A DNA stretch of 13,089 bases from an uncultured Clostridia bacterium (GTDB lineage: Bacteria; Bacillota; Clostridia; Monoglobales; Monoglobaceae). Under the pieces are notes generated by a model. The model did no database searches. It was not told where the DNA came from and saw only the letters and a list, made by a program, of their open reading frames with translations. The translations under genes were made by a program, and so were the position numbers. Shown piece after piece: positions 1 through 7,200 of this stretch; position 1 is the stretch's first letter; each line of letters opens with the position of its first letter. The stretch is from positions 1 to 13,089 of the forward strand of contig CAKSFQ010000036.1 in the NCBI GenBank assembly GCA_934454115.1, written 5' to 3'.

Positions 1-369
1 GCGAGGAAAGTCTTTCATCCCGGTTTTAGATCATATGTGTACTTGGGATAGAAACATAAAGTGAAAAATCAATAATATGCAGGGTGCTGCTTATACATGC
101 CCGCCCGAATAAATCTGCACCCCCTAAATGAAATTTTATCAAAATATACGCTTTTTCACACGTCGGAACAGCCTTTGCTTCGTTCCGATTTTTCTTTTTC
201 TCTCTTCCTTTCAATCCCAGCTGTCGATTTCTTCTTTATAATAAGGAATCATAAAAATAGCACAGCCCCCCAAAAGCAAGCCCGTCGTTTTCAACGTACC
301 GTATTTTCCATAAAAATCGAACGTTTTTCATTGATGTAAGATTTACTCCTACACACACGTCAAAACCCC
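1..369. other. A+T-rich stretch with no convincing gene
   Basis: I see no credible gene here. The open frames are short, lack ribosome binding sites and show no family resemblance. Two frames open at base 1 run to stops at 49-51 and 62-64 and could be the last codons of a gene that begins outside the window, but nothing identifies it. The terminator at 163-199 shows that some plus-strand transcript ends here. A possible 7-bp stem (AGGGTGC near 81 with GCACCCC near 117) may belong to that transcript's 3' end. Confidence 0.5.
163..199 (+). terminator. Rho-independent terminator of an upstream transcript
   Basis: TCGGAAC (163-169) pairs with GTTCCGA (182-188). The inner AGC/GCT pairs extend the stem to about 10 bp, with a 2-nt bulge and a 4-nt loop. 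It is followed by TTTTTCTTTTT (189-199). The uridine tract lies on the plus-strand side, so this ends a plus-strand transcript that enters from the left edge. Confidence 0.75.
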
Positions 370-398
370 TTGCCATTTTGCAGAATTTGTGATAAAAT
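370..398 (+). promoter_or_regulatory. Sigma-A promoter of the TM1266-hydG unit
   Basis: The -35 box TTGCCA (370-375) and the -10 box TAAAAT (393-398) are separated by exactly 17 bp. Transcription would begin near 405, leaving a leader of roughly 200 nt before the first start codon at 607. No other promoter of similar quality lies between here and that gene. Confidence 0.7.
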
Positions 399-404
399 GA
401 TTTG

Positions 405-606
405 TAACCTGACAATAAGGGCAAGACTCTGACGGGAAGGCACACAACCAAGTTGCGTTATGTGGCCGTACTCTGTCCGGAGTACGGCCTATTTGATGGG
501 AACTTTTCATCCGGCAGCCGAAATTGCAGTTCCGCGCCTATGATGGCAAGGATGGATTTTCGTTGTTGGCATGCCGAACCATTTTTGTTTTGGGAGGTCA
601 CACGCT
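405..606 (+). promoter_or_regulatory. Long, probably structured 5' leader of unknown class
   Basis: About 200 nt separate the predicted transcription start from the regulator's start codon. The leader holds a perfect 10-bp hairpin, GGCCGTACTC (464-473) with GAGTACGGCC (480-489), followed by the weak tract TATTT. There is also a smaller GATG/CATC hairpin near 495-512, and a GGCATGCC palindrome near 569-576 just before the ribosome binding site. Leaders of this length usually carry control elements. I compared it by eye with the cobalamin, TPP, FMN, SAM, ZTP, c-di-GMP, fluoride and T-box cores and found no match. Riboswitch or attenuator status is inference. Confidence 0.4.
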
Positions 607-873
607 ATGCAAACCAGAGTCGCAGTCATGTCCATCATTGTGGAAAACAACGATTCCGTAGAACGGCTTAACCATTTGCTGCATGAATATAATTCTTATA
701 TCATTGGCAGAATGGGCATTCCCTACCGCACGCGCAGTATCAGTATTGTCTCGGTCGCATTGGATGCGCCCCAGGACACGATTTCGGCACTGGCCGGAAA
801 GCTCGGCTCACTGCCGGGCGTAAGCGTAAAAACGGCGTGCTCCAATGTATTTGGCGGTGCAGAGGCACAATAA
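607..873 (+). CDS. TM1266-family iron-only hydrogenase system regulator
   Basis: An 88-residue protein of the family annotated as putative iron-only hydrogenase system regulator (TM1266 type), small ACT/NikR-C-like ferredoxin-fold proteins found beside hydrogenase maturation genes in Clostridia and Thermotoga. The diagnostic core is the RMGIPYR stretch (35-41), then a strand-forming SISIVSVALD segment and the GKLGSLPGVSVK C-terminal block (64-75). The start at 607 is preferred over an in-frame ATG at 571 because GGGAGGT (591-597) sits at the right distance and because the family begins directly with the first beta strand. No DNA-binding domain is present, so direct transcription control is doubtful; effector sensing or a partner protein is more likely. 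It is 127 nt upstream of hydG in the same direction, with no terminator between (only a U-tract-free hairpin at 888-906), so the two are probably co-transcribed. Confidence 0.88.
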   Translation: MQTRVAVMSIIVENNDSVERLNHLLHEYNSYIIGRMGIPYRTRSISIVSVALDAPQDTISALAGKLGSLPGVSVKTACSNVFGGAEAQ

Positions 874-1000
874 TCCGAAACGCCGCCGCTTTCGGCTCAC
901 GAAAGCCTAACAAGTCAGAAAAATAAAAACATATTAGAATCAATCTGCCGGAAAGGGTATCAAAAAGGATGCGCCTGACCGAAAAGAAAGGAAGAAAATC

Positions 1001-2449
1001 ATGAGCAACTATAATCCAAAATCCATGCACGCAGAGGAATTTATCTCTGACGAGGAAATCCGCGAAACCGTCGCCTATGCCGAAGCAAACAAGCACAACG
1101 AGGCGCTGATTGACGCGCTGCTTGAAAAAGCACGCCCGAAAAGAGACGGAAACAATATTACCTGCGCCGGGCTGACCCACCGCGAGGCGTCCGTGCTGCT
1201 GGCCTGTGACATCCCCGAAAAAATCGAGGCCATGTACCGGCTTGCGCACGAAATCAAGCTGGCGTTTTACGGCAACCGTATTGTAATGTTTGCGCCGCTC
1301 TACCTCTCCAACTACTGTGTCAACGGCTGCGTCTACTGCCCCTATCATTTGAAAAATCAGAAAATTGCACGCAAAAAGCTGACTCAGGAGGAGGTTCGCG
1401 CCGAGGTCATTGCTCTGCAGGACATGGGGCACAAGCGCCTCGCCATTGAGGCCGGCGAGCACCCAACAATGAACCCGATTGAATACATTTTAGACTGCAT
1501 TCATACCATCTACTCCGTCCATCACAAGAACGGTGACATTCGGCGCGTCAATGTTAACATTGCCGCGACCACCGTGGAAAACTACCGAAAGCTGAAGGAT
1601 GCCGGCATCGGTACCTATATTCTGTTTCAGGAAACCTACCATAAACAGAGTTATCTTGCCATGCACCCGACAGGACCGAAGCATGACTATGACTATCACA
1701 CCGAGGCAATGGACCGCGCCATGGAAGGCGGCATTGATGATGTGGGGCTTGGCGTTTTGTTTGGACTGGAGGGATATCAGTACGAGTTTGCCGGTCTGCT
1801 GATGCACGCCGAGCATTTAGAGGCCGTGCACGGCGTCGGACCGCACACCATCAGTGTGCCCCGGATCAAACACGCTGACGATATTGACCCGAACGTCTTT
1901 GACAATAGCCTGTCAGACGAGCTGTTTGCAAAAATCATTGCCTGTATCCGTATCGCCGTGCCATACACGGGCATGATTATTTCGACCAGGGAGAGCGAGG
2001 CGGTACGCGGCCGCGTCCTTGATCTCGGCATCTCGCAGATCAGCGGCGCGTCACGCACCTCGGTCGGCGGCTATTGCGAAGAAGAACGTCCGCACGACTC
2101 GGAGCAGTTTGACGTATCGGATCAGCGGACGCTGGACGATGTGGTACGCTGGCTGATGACGACCGGGCATATTCCGTCCTTTTGTACCGCCTGTTACCGC
2201 GAGGGGCGCACGGGCGACCGGTTTATGAGCCTTTGCAAAACGGGACAGATTCAAAACTGCTGCCACCCGAATGCACTGATGACCCTGACCGAATATCTGG
2301 TTGACTACGCCTCGGAGGAAACAAAAGAAGTCGGTTTTGCCATGATTGAGCAGGAACTTTTAAAGATCCCGAACGAAAAGGCACGCGCCATCGCACGGGA
2401 GCATATTGAAGATATCAAAAACTCCAACCGCAGAGATTTCCGCTTTTAA
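1001..2449 (+). CDS. hydG: [FeFe]-hydrogenase H-cluster radical SAM maturase HydG
   Basis: HydG splits tyrosine by radical SAM chemistry and turns the fragment into the CO and cyanide ligands of the hydrogenase H-cluster, in the cytoplasm. This 482-residue protein has the usual family length. The radical SAM cluster motif CX3CX2C is at C106, C110 and C113. The HydG-specific C-terminal CX2CX22C motif for the second iron-sulfur site is complete at C395, C398 and C421. That motif separates it from the tyrosine lyase ThiH and from the other maturase, HydE. The start follows AAAGGAAG (987-994) at normal spacing. Its partners HydE, HydF and the hydrogenase itself are not in this window, so H-cluster assembly must draw on other loci. 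No in-frame damage is visible, and the enzyme should be active. Confidence 0.96.
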   Translation: MSNYNPKSMHAEEFISDEEIRETVAYAEANKHNEALIDALLEKARPKRDGNNITCAGLTHREASVLLACDIPEKIEAMYRLAHEIKLAFYGNRIVMFAPLYLSNYCVNGCVYCPYHLKNQKIARKKLTQEEVRAEVIALQDMGHKRLAIEAGEHPTMNPIEYILDCIHTIYSVHHKNGDIRRVNVNIAATTVENYRKLKDAGIGTYILFQETYHKQSYLAMHPTGPKHDYDYHTEAMDRAMEGGIDDVGLGVLFGLEGYQYEFAGLLMHAEHLEAVHGVGPHTISVPRIKHADDIDPNVFDNSLSDELFAKIIACIRIAVPYTGMIISTRESEAVRGRVLDLGISQISGASRTSVGGYCEEERPHDSEQFDVSDQRTLDDVVRWLMTTGHIPSFCTACYREGRTGDRFMSLCKTGQIQNCCHPNALMTLTEYLVDYASEETKEVGFAMIEQELLKIPNEKARAIAREHIEDIKNSNRRDFRF

Positions 2450-2479
2450 CCATATGACGAAAAATCCCTTGCTGCCAGG

Positions 2480-2507
2480 CACCATTTTAAAAGATTGCCA
2501 TATAGTA
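2480..2507 (+). promoter_or_regulatory. Mother-cell (SigK/SigE-like) promoter before the SpoVM operon
   Basis: CACC (2480-2483) and CATATAGTA (2499-2507) are 15 nt apart. This fits the SigK pattern (mACm, then CATAnnnTA). The -10 element also fits SigE (CATACAnT) with one mismatch, but no good SigE -35 is visible. Transcription would start near 2513, about 43 nt before the first start codon. spoVM is known to be under mother-cell control in Bacillus, so this is plausible, but the motifs are short and found by eye. Confidence 0.45.
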
Positions 2508-2555
2508 AAGTAGATGAAGTGCCATGTCGGATTTTTGCAAGGAGGGGACGCTGCC

Positions 2556-2732
2556 ATGTGGAGAAATCGAAGATGCTGCTGCAGACCGCAGCGGTGCAGG
2601 GGAATCGGCGTGATCCTGATTTCGGTCGGCGCCGGCATTTTGCTCGGCTATATCATTCCCTATTATCTGCTGATTTTTCTCTTGGGCTGCGTTCTGATCT
2701 TTTTGGGGATCCGCGCAATTTTAAAAAAATAG
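2556..2732 (+). CDS. Small Cys/Arg-rich two-helix membrane protein, SpoVM companion
   Basis: A 58-residue protein of no family I can name. Its first 15 residues are strongly basic and rich in cysteine (C7, C8, C9, C14). Then come two hydrophobic helices at about 17-34 and 36-53, joined by a short turn containing G31 and P35, and a basic tail ending in KK. That is the pattern of a membrane hairpin with both ends in the cytoplasm. The start at 2556 is chosen over an upstream in-frame ATG at 2514 because AAGGAGGG (2539-2546) is placed for 2556. The gene is 27 nt from spoVM, with no terminator between, and a mother-cell-type promoter may lie before it. A role in spore envelope assembly is inferred from this context only. 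Confidence 0.75.
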   Translation: MWRNRRCCCRPQRCRGIGVILISVGAGILLGYIIPYYLLIFLLGCVLIFLGIRAILKK

Positions 2733-2759
2733 CTGTTTCATGTGAGAAAGGAGATCATT

Positions 2760-2843
2760 ATGCAAATTGTAGTTGTCAAGGCGCCGAAAATATTCCGCGG
2801 GATTTTAAGAGCCATGTTTAAGATGAACCGTCCTTCCGCCTGA
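2760..2843 (+). CDS. spoVM: Stage V sporulation protein SpoVM
   Basis: A 27-residue peptide with AAAGGAGA (2747-2754) ahead of its ATG. It aligns without gaps to Bacillus subtilis SpoVM (26 residues, from memory). Both have K7, P9, K10, G14, I15, R17, A18 and M19, and the pattern of an amphipathic helix broken by P9 is kept. SpoVM binds the positively curved outer forespore membrane and anchors the SpoIVA coat platform. B. subtilis has Gly at position 13, whereas this protein has Arg. The gene is easily missed because of its length. A strong terminator follows 40 nt downstream, so it ends a two-gene unit with the small membrane protein upstream. It marks the organism as a spore former. Confidence 0.9.
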   Translation: MQIVVVKAPKIFRGILRAMFKMNRPSA

Positions 2844-2882
2844 ACATTTTTCCTTTTTCGGCGGGGTTCCGCTCCGCCTCCC

Positions 2883-2924
2883 GTCCGGCCGCATTTGCTT
2901 GCGGCCGGACATTTTTTCTTTTTT
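2883..2924 (+). terminator. Rho-independent terminator after spoVM
   Basis: A perfect 10-bp stem, GTCCGGCCGC (2883-2892) with GCGGCCGGAC (2901-2910), closes an 8-nt loop. It is followed by ATTTTTTCTTTTTT. It separates the sporulation pair from the promoter at 3008. Confidence 0.9.
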
Positions 2925-3007
2925 CGAAAAACGGAAGAAAACAAAGAACCAATCAGAAAAACATCGTATTTTGTCTCATGCTTTTTGCTATTTCCGTGAA
3001 ATTCCGG

Positions 3008-3036
3008 TTGCTTTTTTTTTAAAGGTGCGTTATAAT
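3008..3036 (+). promoter_or_regulatory. Sigma-A promoter of the copper-amine-oxidase-like protein gene
   Basis: The -35 box TTGCTT (3008-3013) is followed by a 17-bp spacer that starts with a T-run and by a consensus -10 box TATAAT (3031-3036). Transcription would start near 3043, giving an 85-nt leader to the start at 3128. Confidence 0.75.
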
Positions 3037-3127
3037 GAAGAAAATGAATCAGTTTAAAAAATAAGGCAGGCTTTACAGCAAAGGGATACCGCCGCACGGC
3101 AGCGTCTTTTTGCAGTCAGGAGGAAAT

Positions 3128-3997
3128 ATGAAAAAAATAGCAGGAATTTTGGCATGTTGTATGCTGGCCGGAACCTTGGCCGCCCCCCACGCCTTTGCGG
3201 CGGAAAACCAGGTTGTGGTCGGTGACCGTTTGGAGTTTGCCGACGGCGCAGAGCCGATTATTATCGACAACCGCTTGATGCTGCCGCTCCGCGCCGTGTC
3301 GGAGGCGCTGGACGCCACCGTTTACTGGTTTAATGACGACAAGCGGATTCAGATCGTACGCTACGACGCCCTGCTCTCCCTGCAGATCGGCAACAACATG
3401 ATGGGTCGCTACCGCATCACGGACGGCAAGGCATCTTTGATCGATAATGTCGAGATGGACGTTGCCGCAACCATTCAGAACGATCGCACCTATGTGCCGG
3501 TTCGCGCCATTTCTGAGGCATTTTCCGCGGACATTCAGTGGGACAACCCCAACCGCACCGCAACCATTATCCCCAAAGCGGTGACCGAAAACCAGCTCAG
3601 TCTGAAAGAGATTAACGTGCAGCCGGAGGGAACGCTGTGCAGCGTCTACGGCGTGATTATCCGGGATAATGCAAGCGGCACGTTTTATCTGCGCTCGCTG
3701 CAGATGAACCAGGACGGCGACTATGACCGGATTCCGTTCTGTACGCCGACCAAGACATCCATGTCCGACAACACCGCTTACGGAGAATATATTTCCGCTT
3801 ACTGGCTGGAGCAGTTCGGAACCGAAAATCCCGCCGGGATTGTAGTTGCGTTCAGTGGTATCACCCATAACGAGGGCGGCGCAACCTATCTGGTGGTAAA
3901 CAAAACCACGACCGGGATTCGCTCCTTGGGTCACTATGACACCTATATGAAGTCGCTGGGATTATACTATAACACCTTTGACAACGTCTACTCGTAA
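3128..3997 (+). CDS. Secreted protein with copper amine oxidase-like N-terminal domain
   Basis: A 289-residue exported protein. A signal peptide covers about residues 1-24 (MKK start, hydrophobic core, AFA before the cut). Residues about 27-139 form a copper amine oxidase-like N-terminal domain (Cu_amine_oxidN1 type). It is built of two similar halves: a strand, then LPLRAVSEALDA (52-63) with W67, and PVRAISEAFSA (114-124) with W128. In Clostridia this domain is a common extracellular module and does not imply amine oxidase activity; no catalytic amine oxidase domain is present. Residues 140-289 form an unassigned beta-rich C-terminal region. The ATG at 3128 is chosen because AGGAGG (3118-3123) precedes it; an in-frame TTG at 3110 lies upstream of that site. 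It has its own promoter and terminator, so it is a single-gene unit. Its function is unknown; cell-surface binding is a guess. Confidence 0.85.
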   Translation: MKKIAGILACCMLAGTLAAPHAFAAENQVVVGDRLEFADGAEPIIIDNRLMLPLRAVSEALDATVYWFNDDKRIQIVRYDALLSLQIGNNMMGRYRITDGKASLIDNVEMDVAATIQNDRTYVPVRAISEAFSADIQWDNPNRTATIIPKAVTENQLSLKEINVQPEGTLCSVYGVIIRDNASGTFYLRSLQMNQDGDYDRIPFCTPTKTSMSDNTAYGEYISAYWLEQFGTENPAGIVVAFSGITHNEGGATYLVVNKTTTGIRSLGHYDTYMKSLGLYYNTFDNVYS

Positions 3998-4017
3998 GAA
4001 AATGATTTTGTTGCATC

Positions 4018-4056
4018 GCCGCTTGCCGGGGCATATCCCGGCAAGCGGCTTTTTTA
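4018..4056 (+). terminator. Strong rho-independent terminator
   Basis: A perfect 13-bp stem, GCCGCTTGCCGGG (4018-4030) with CCCGGCAAGCGGC (4037-4049), closes a 6-nt loop and is followed by six T (4050-4055). It ends the 3128-3997 gene and isolates the large gene downstream. Confidence 0.93.
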
Positions 4057-4274
4057 TGGGCAGCGCAGAAAAAGCATCCGCTTTATGAGAAAGCATATAT
4101 TTTTTAAACTTTACAAGAAACCATTCGGTATGATACAGTGAATCTGACGAATATTGTAGAGTCGAACCCCATGCGGTGTTCGCTAACGCAGACTTCCTGG
4201 CTTGGTCAATGTTAAACAGTAAAAAATAATAAAATGAAATATATGATAAATCACATGTTATCGGAGGTCTCATT
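4057..4274 (+). promoter_or_regulatory. Leader region of the large secreted esterase gene
   Basis: This stretch carries the ribosome binding site GGAGGT (4263-4268) and must hold the promoter, but I found no good sigma-A pair; TTTACA (4111-4116) and TATGAT (4130-4135) are only 13 bp apart. A compact fold is possible: CGAACCCC (4163-4170) pairs with GGTGTTCG (4175-4182) with one mismatch, and TCTG/CG around 4143-4149 pairs with CGCAGA (4187-4192). No known riboswitch core is recognised. Confidence 0.35.
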
Positions 4275-7200
4275 ATGAAAAAGATGATCTGTATCTTTCT
4301 TTCTCTTGCGCTCATTATTTCACTGACTCCTGCCGTTTTTGCGGCAGAAAGCAGCAATGCCGACCCGATTCTGATTGCAACGGCAGATGAACTGATTGCC
4401 GTTGCACAGGAAATTAACAAAAGCGGCAACGGCGGCAAGGGGAGACTTTACCGGCTAACCGAAAACATCGACCTTAAAGGCGAGGTGTGGTTTGACAGCA
4501 TCGGTTCAAAAGATATCCCTTTTTCCGGCACTTTTGACGGAAACGGCAAGATCATCTCTAACTTCAAAATTCCTACCTACGCTTCTCAATCCTATGTCGG
4601 CACCGGCTTATTCGGCACCGTCGGCGGCAATGCGGTCATCAAAAACCTTGGTTTGGAAAGAATAACCGTATTCGGCAAGGATTCTTATGGCTGGGACGTG
4701 TATGCCGGCGGCTTGGCAGGCGAAGCAGTCGGCAATGCCGGCATCGACAATGTATTTGTCAGAAACATAACCTTTGATACACTGCCTGTCCATATCGGCA
4801 TAGGCGGCGGCATTCTTGGCAGAGCCAATGGCGAGGGCGTGACAATCACAAACTCGTATTGTGTCAATTTTTCCGAGATGAACGATTGCTGCGCCACCGA
4901 GGCCGGCGTTGTCGGCAGACTTGAAACATTTGCGAAACTTGCCAACTGCTACTCCACCGCAAACTTAGCGACATACGCCGCTGAGAACCATGCAGTGAGT
5001 GTCGAAAACTCCTATTGTATCAACCACAATTGGTATGCAAACATCAACATTGCGGCCGGAAAACAAATTACCGACGCACAGTTAAAAGACAAATACACGG
5101 ATTTAGGATCCGCATTCAAAAAGGGTATCCCGGCATACGGCGGCTATCCCGCGTTGGTCTGGGAATCCGCGCCCGAAGAGCTTTCCGGTTCCGGCACAGA
5201 AAGCGACCCGTTTCTTATCAAAAACATTTTTCATCTTATCGAAATGTCAACTGCAGAAAACACGGACGGTGTATATTACCAATTGGCAAACGATATTGAT
5301 TTGGAGCATGCCGGATTTAGTAACTTTATCGGTTCGTACAGCAGCCCGTTTATGGGAATATTTGATGGCAACGGGCATATTATCAAAAACTATAAACTGA
5401 TCGCGCCGCCGTCCGATCGAATCGACGAATGGCAGATTGCCGCAGGTATTTTTGGTTATATAAGCAAAAATGCCGTCATAAAAAACCTGGGCGTAGAAAA
5501 TGTTGTGTTCAACTCGGCAACAAACAACTATCGGGAATGTATCGGTTCCATTGTCGGCATTGCGGACGGAAACGCAACCATTTCCGGCTGTTACGCAAAA
5601 AATATTGTAAATGCCGATTTAAATTCCCCTGAAATAATGGCTGCCGGCGCAATCATTGCGGCAACAGTAAATAGCGGCGTCAACGTCGAAAACTGCTATT
5701 CGATCGGTGTGGATTTTAAAGACAGCACCATTGATTGTGATGCCGGTATCGTCGGTGCCGGCATCGCGTTCGGCACAATGAAAAACTGCTACTCGACAGC
5801 TACCGTTTCCCGTGTTGATAATGTCAGCTATCACGAAAGGGTGAAGAACTGTTATTACGTAAGCGCCGCTCCCTGGCCTGCCGATAAATATGTCGGTACA
5901 TCTGTTACCGTATCTGAATTGTCCGGAATGGCAAATACGCTGGGTGCTGCGTTTAAACCGGGTTCCTACGCAACGGGTGGCATGCCGGCACTAACGTGGC
6001 AGCCCGACACAGAATCTTCCGGCGGTACGGGGACAAAGGATGACCCGATGATCATCAAAACCGCACAGGATTTAATATGCGTCGCAAATCTTGAAAATAC
6101 AGCCGGCATGTATTTTCGATTAGAAAATGATATTGACTTAAACGACAGCGAGTGGCTGACCGCCATCGGCTCCTCGGAAACTCCGTTTTGCGGCGTCTTT
6201 GACGGCAATGGGCACACCGTCAGTCATTATAAGTTAGTCGCTGCCGGCAACCGGATTTACGGCTTATTCGGCGTCGTCGGCGGAAATGCCGTTATCACAA
6301 ACCTGGGTGTGAAAAATGTCAAAGCGATTTTAACAAACGCACAAAGCTGGAACTCCACCTGCGGCGGTATGATTGGTTTAATCCAGGATAATGCCGTTTT
6401 GATGAACTGCTTTGCAAAAGACGTTGATTTCGGCTTAACATTCAACCGAACCTGGGAGGGTGAGTTTGAATATGGCGGCGGCGTCATTGGAAGGATAAAC
6501 GGCAGCGGAGTTGAAATCAGAAATTGTTATTCAAAAGGATTTACCCAAACCTATGACGATAACGGTGTCAATATGCCCCCGGTCAATAACGACGGCGGAT
6601 TCGCCGGCGAAGGCGCCTGCTTTGCGGTTGTTTCCAATTGTTATTCCGACACAACGATGTTTCGGGCACCGGCCTGGCTCACAAACGAAAACTGCTACCA
6701 GGGTCAAATTGCAAGGGAATGGCCCGGCGGCTACGAATGGGACGCCGACGTCGTCAGCGATATTACCGGCATTGCCTATAAATTGGGAAAGGAATTTGCC
6801 GGTGTTGACAACGAAGCCCCCATCCTGAGGTGGGAATTAGGCAATGGATTATACAAAAATCTTGTTAGCAACGGTTCTTTTTCAGATACGGACCTATCCG
6901 CTTTTGAAGCGCCAGGGTTGACTATTGTTTTAAACAAAAACGGAAGAATCTCAAAGATGGGACACATAAACGGCGGCGCAACGATTTTGGCAAAGGCTGC
7001 GGTAAAGCGCGGCTCCTATTACCGAATCAGCATCAGAACAAGCGCTGCTTCAACCGAAGGCGCATTTGATATATCCGTAAACGGTACGGATTTTACTGCG
7101 CATTTGAAAGACAATCGCATCGATACAGCATGGGAAACGCAGACAAGTATCATAAAAGCAGATGCCGACGAACTAACGCTGACATTTAAACCCGGTGTCG

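Noticed and set aside
3..12. GAGGAAAGTC, resembling the start of the conserved region of RNase P RNA
   Set aside because: The bases that follow do not continue the RNase P consensus, and no matching 3' half is seen.
97..339. 80-codon plus-strand frame in the left region
   Set aside because: It spans the terminator at 163-199, lacks a ribosome binding site and has an arbitrary composition.
888..906. GCTTTCG/CGAAAGC hairpin between the regulator gene and hydG as a terminator
   Set aside because: There is no T-run after it, so it is unlikely to stop transcription before hydG.
740..1462. 240-codon minus-strand frame opposite hydG
   Set aside because: It lies across the unmistakable HydG and TM1266 reading frames and is their shadow.
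3152..3160. Possible lipoprotein lipobox (ILAC, Cys10) in the copper-amine-oxidase-like protein
   Set aside because: The cysteine comes too early for a lipoprotein signal, and a normal AFA cleavage site follows at the end of the hydrophobic core.
3116..3934. 272-codon minus-strand frame opposite the copper-amine-oxidase-like gene
   Set aside because: The plus-strand gene has signal peptide, domain, promoter and terminator; the opposite frame has none of these.
4161..4182. GTCGAACCCC, resembling a reversed tRNA T-arm
   Set aside because: No acceptor, D or anticodon stems can be drawn around it on either strand.
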